Part shown: piece after piece, positions 63,152-64,000 of the stretch
Position numbering within the stretch: position 1 is the first letter of the stretch
Layout of the letters: each line of letters opens with the position of its first letter
NCBI RefSeq assembly: GCF_000515335.1
Contig: NZ_KI911563.1
Location: 3,686,869 to 3,750,868, forward strand
Reading direction: 5' to 3'
Length of the DNA: 64,000 nt
From: Cohnella panacarvi Gsoil 349
GTDB taxonomy: Bacteria; Bacillota; Bacilli; Paenibacillales; Paenibacillaceae
The notes under the pieces: generated by a model
What the model was told of the DNA's origin: nothing
What the model saw: the letters and a program-made list of their open reading frames with translations, nothing else
The model's database searches: none
Program-made: the position numbers and the translations under genes

Positions 63152-63186
63152 GAATGATAGATTGAAGACGAAGGAAGTGTCGTTAG

Positions 63187-64000
63187 ATGTATAAAACCAT
63201 TATTATCGGTACCGGTCCCGCGGGATTGACCGCGGCAATCTACTTGGCACGGGCGAACTTGAACCCGCTCGTTATCGAAGGACCCGAGCCGGGCGGCCAA
63301 TTAACGACGACGACAGAGGTCGAGAATTTCCCGGGCTTCCCTGAAGGCATCATGGGTCCCGAGCTTATGGCGAACATGCGCAAGCAAGCGGAGCGCTTCG
63401 GCGCCGAGTTCCGCTCCGGCTGGGTGAACTCGGTCGACATGTCGCAGCGTCCGTTCAAGCTGCAAGTCGAAGGTCTCGGCGAGCTTGTCGCGGAGACGCT
63501 GATCATCTCCACGGGCGCATCGGCTAAATATCTAGGCATTCCGGGGGAAAGAGACAACGTCGGACGCGGCGTAAGCACGTGCGCGACTTGCGACGGCTTC
63601 TTCTTCCGCGGCAAGAAAATCATCGTGATCGGCGGCGGCGACTCGGCGATGGAAGAAGCTCACTTCTTGACGCGCTTCGCCAGCGAGGTCGTGCTGGTCA
63701 ATCGCCGTAACGAGCTGCGGGCTTCGAAGATCATGCAAGACCGCGCGCGCGGCAACGAGAAAATCAGCTGGAGCTTGAACCGTACGCCGCTCGAGGTGCT
63801 AAGCGGACCGCTTGGCGTAACCGGGCTGAAAGTGAAGAACAACGAGACCGGCGAAGAAGAAGTGATCGAAGCGAGCGGCGTATTCGTCGCGATCGGCCAT
63901 ACGCCGAACACGAAGTTCCTCGGCGGTCAACTGAACACCGACGAGAACGGCTATCTGCTCGTCACGCCGGGCACGACGGAGACGAACGTTCCGGGCGTGT
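63187..64000 (+). CDS. trxB: Thioredoxin reductase, 5' part (runs off the window)
   Basis: NADPH-dependent flavoenzyme that reduces thioredoxin. The visible 271 residues include the FAD motif IIIGTGPAGLTAAIYLARA, the GQLTTTTEVENFPGF segment, the redox-active CATC (in TCATCDGFFF) and the NADPH motif IGGGDSAMEEA. The usual length is about 315, so roughly 45 residues are missing beyond the right edge. ATG 63187 stands after GAAGGAAG. Confidence 0.96.
   Translation, partial: MYKTIIIGTGPAGLTAAIYLARANLNPLVIEGPEPGGQLTTTTEVENFPGFPEGIMGPELMANMRKQAERFGAEFRSGWVNSVDMSQRPFKLQVEGLGELVAETLIISTGASAKYLGIPGERDNVGRGVSTCATCDGFFFRGKKIIVIGGGDSAMEEAHFLTRFASEVVLVNRRNELRASKIMQDRARGNEKISWSLNRTPLEVLSGPLGVTGLKVKNNETGEEEVIEASGVFVAIGHTPNTKFLGGQLNTDENGYLLVTPGTTETNVPGV

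Noticed and set aside
63150..63194. 14-codon leader peptide before trxB
   Set aside because: It begins on the -10 box and overlaps the trxB start; more likely chance.

Overview
The window looks like a chromosomal segment of a GC-rich, spore-former-type Firmicute of the Paenibacillaceae (Cohnella or Paenibacillus-like). The reasons are the Bacillus-type des-desK-desR order, a serine T-box leader before serC-serS, strong GGAGG ribosome-binding sites, an abundance of AraC regulators and sugar ABC systems, and a 7TM/LytS sensor paired with a receiver-BTAD regulator. Species level cannot be decided from the sequence alone.

Layout. 0.1-5.1 kb: an unknown gene, a DinB protein, a divergent AraC/GH30 glucosidase pair, two decayed fragments (histidine kinase end, RND pump start) that keep matching promoters, and a LysM-CAP protein. 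5.3-11.4 kb: glutamate synthase (gltB-gltD). 11.5-14.5 kb: the desaturase/thermosensor operon des-desK-desR (minus strand). 14.8-18.2 kb: a VOC protein and an AraC regulator divergent from an oxidoreductase plus aldo/keto reductase. 18.2-21.6 kb: T-box, serC, serS, methyltransferase. 21.6-24.3 kb: a HicA-type toxin-antitoxin pair and a dapA-like/LysR divergent pair. 24.3-26.4 kb: a lone ParB-domain gene beside a perfect 18 x 50-bp repeat array. 26.4-30.1 kb: M48 protease, hydrolase, fructokinase, VOC protein. 30.2-32.6 kb: a three-gene ABC-2 exporter. 32.8-34.1 kb: an intact IS3-family element. 34.2-37.9 kb: sugar isomerase, NlpC/P60, AraC/ThuA pair. 38.0-43.2 kb: a 1730-residue FecR/cadherin-like surface protein. 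43.3-48.1 kb: a dioxygenase-like VOC gene and a polyamine ABC operon. 48.1-53.5 kb: a GntR/LacI-type regulator divergent from an arabino-oligosaccharide ABC/GH43 operon. 53.9-60.1 kb: LemA/TPM, a multidomain sensor plus BTAD regulator, and a CheY-like receiver. 60.3-64 kb: a carbohydrate esterase, two conserved genes, and the 5' part of trxB.

Metabolic logic. gltBD and serC are linked, because SerC uses the glutamate made by GltBD, and SerS charges the serine whose shortage the T-box senses. Several small carbohydrate modules (GH30, Gfo/Idh plus AKR, ThuA plus isomerase, ABC plus GH43, esterase) each sit next to a dedicated AraC or GntR regulator with repeat-type operators.

Most unusual features. 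(1) The 18-unit, indel-free 50-bp palindrome array beside a solo ParB protein. (2) Other intergenic regions carry unrelated palindromes at the same approximately 50-bp spacing, which suggests one shared architecture. (3) The 1014-residue sensor has lost the phospho-accepting His and Asp of its internal relay while keeping a LytS-type kinase end. (4) desK lacks any ATG, GTG or TTG before its conserved N-terminus. (5) Matched 11-bp tandem response-regulator-like boxes occur before two gene remnants and before trxB.
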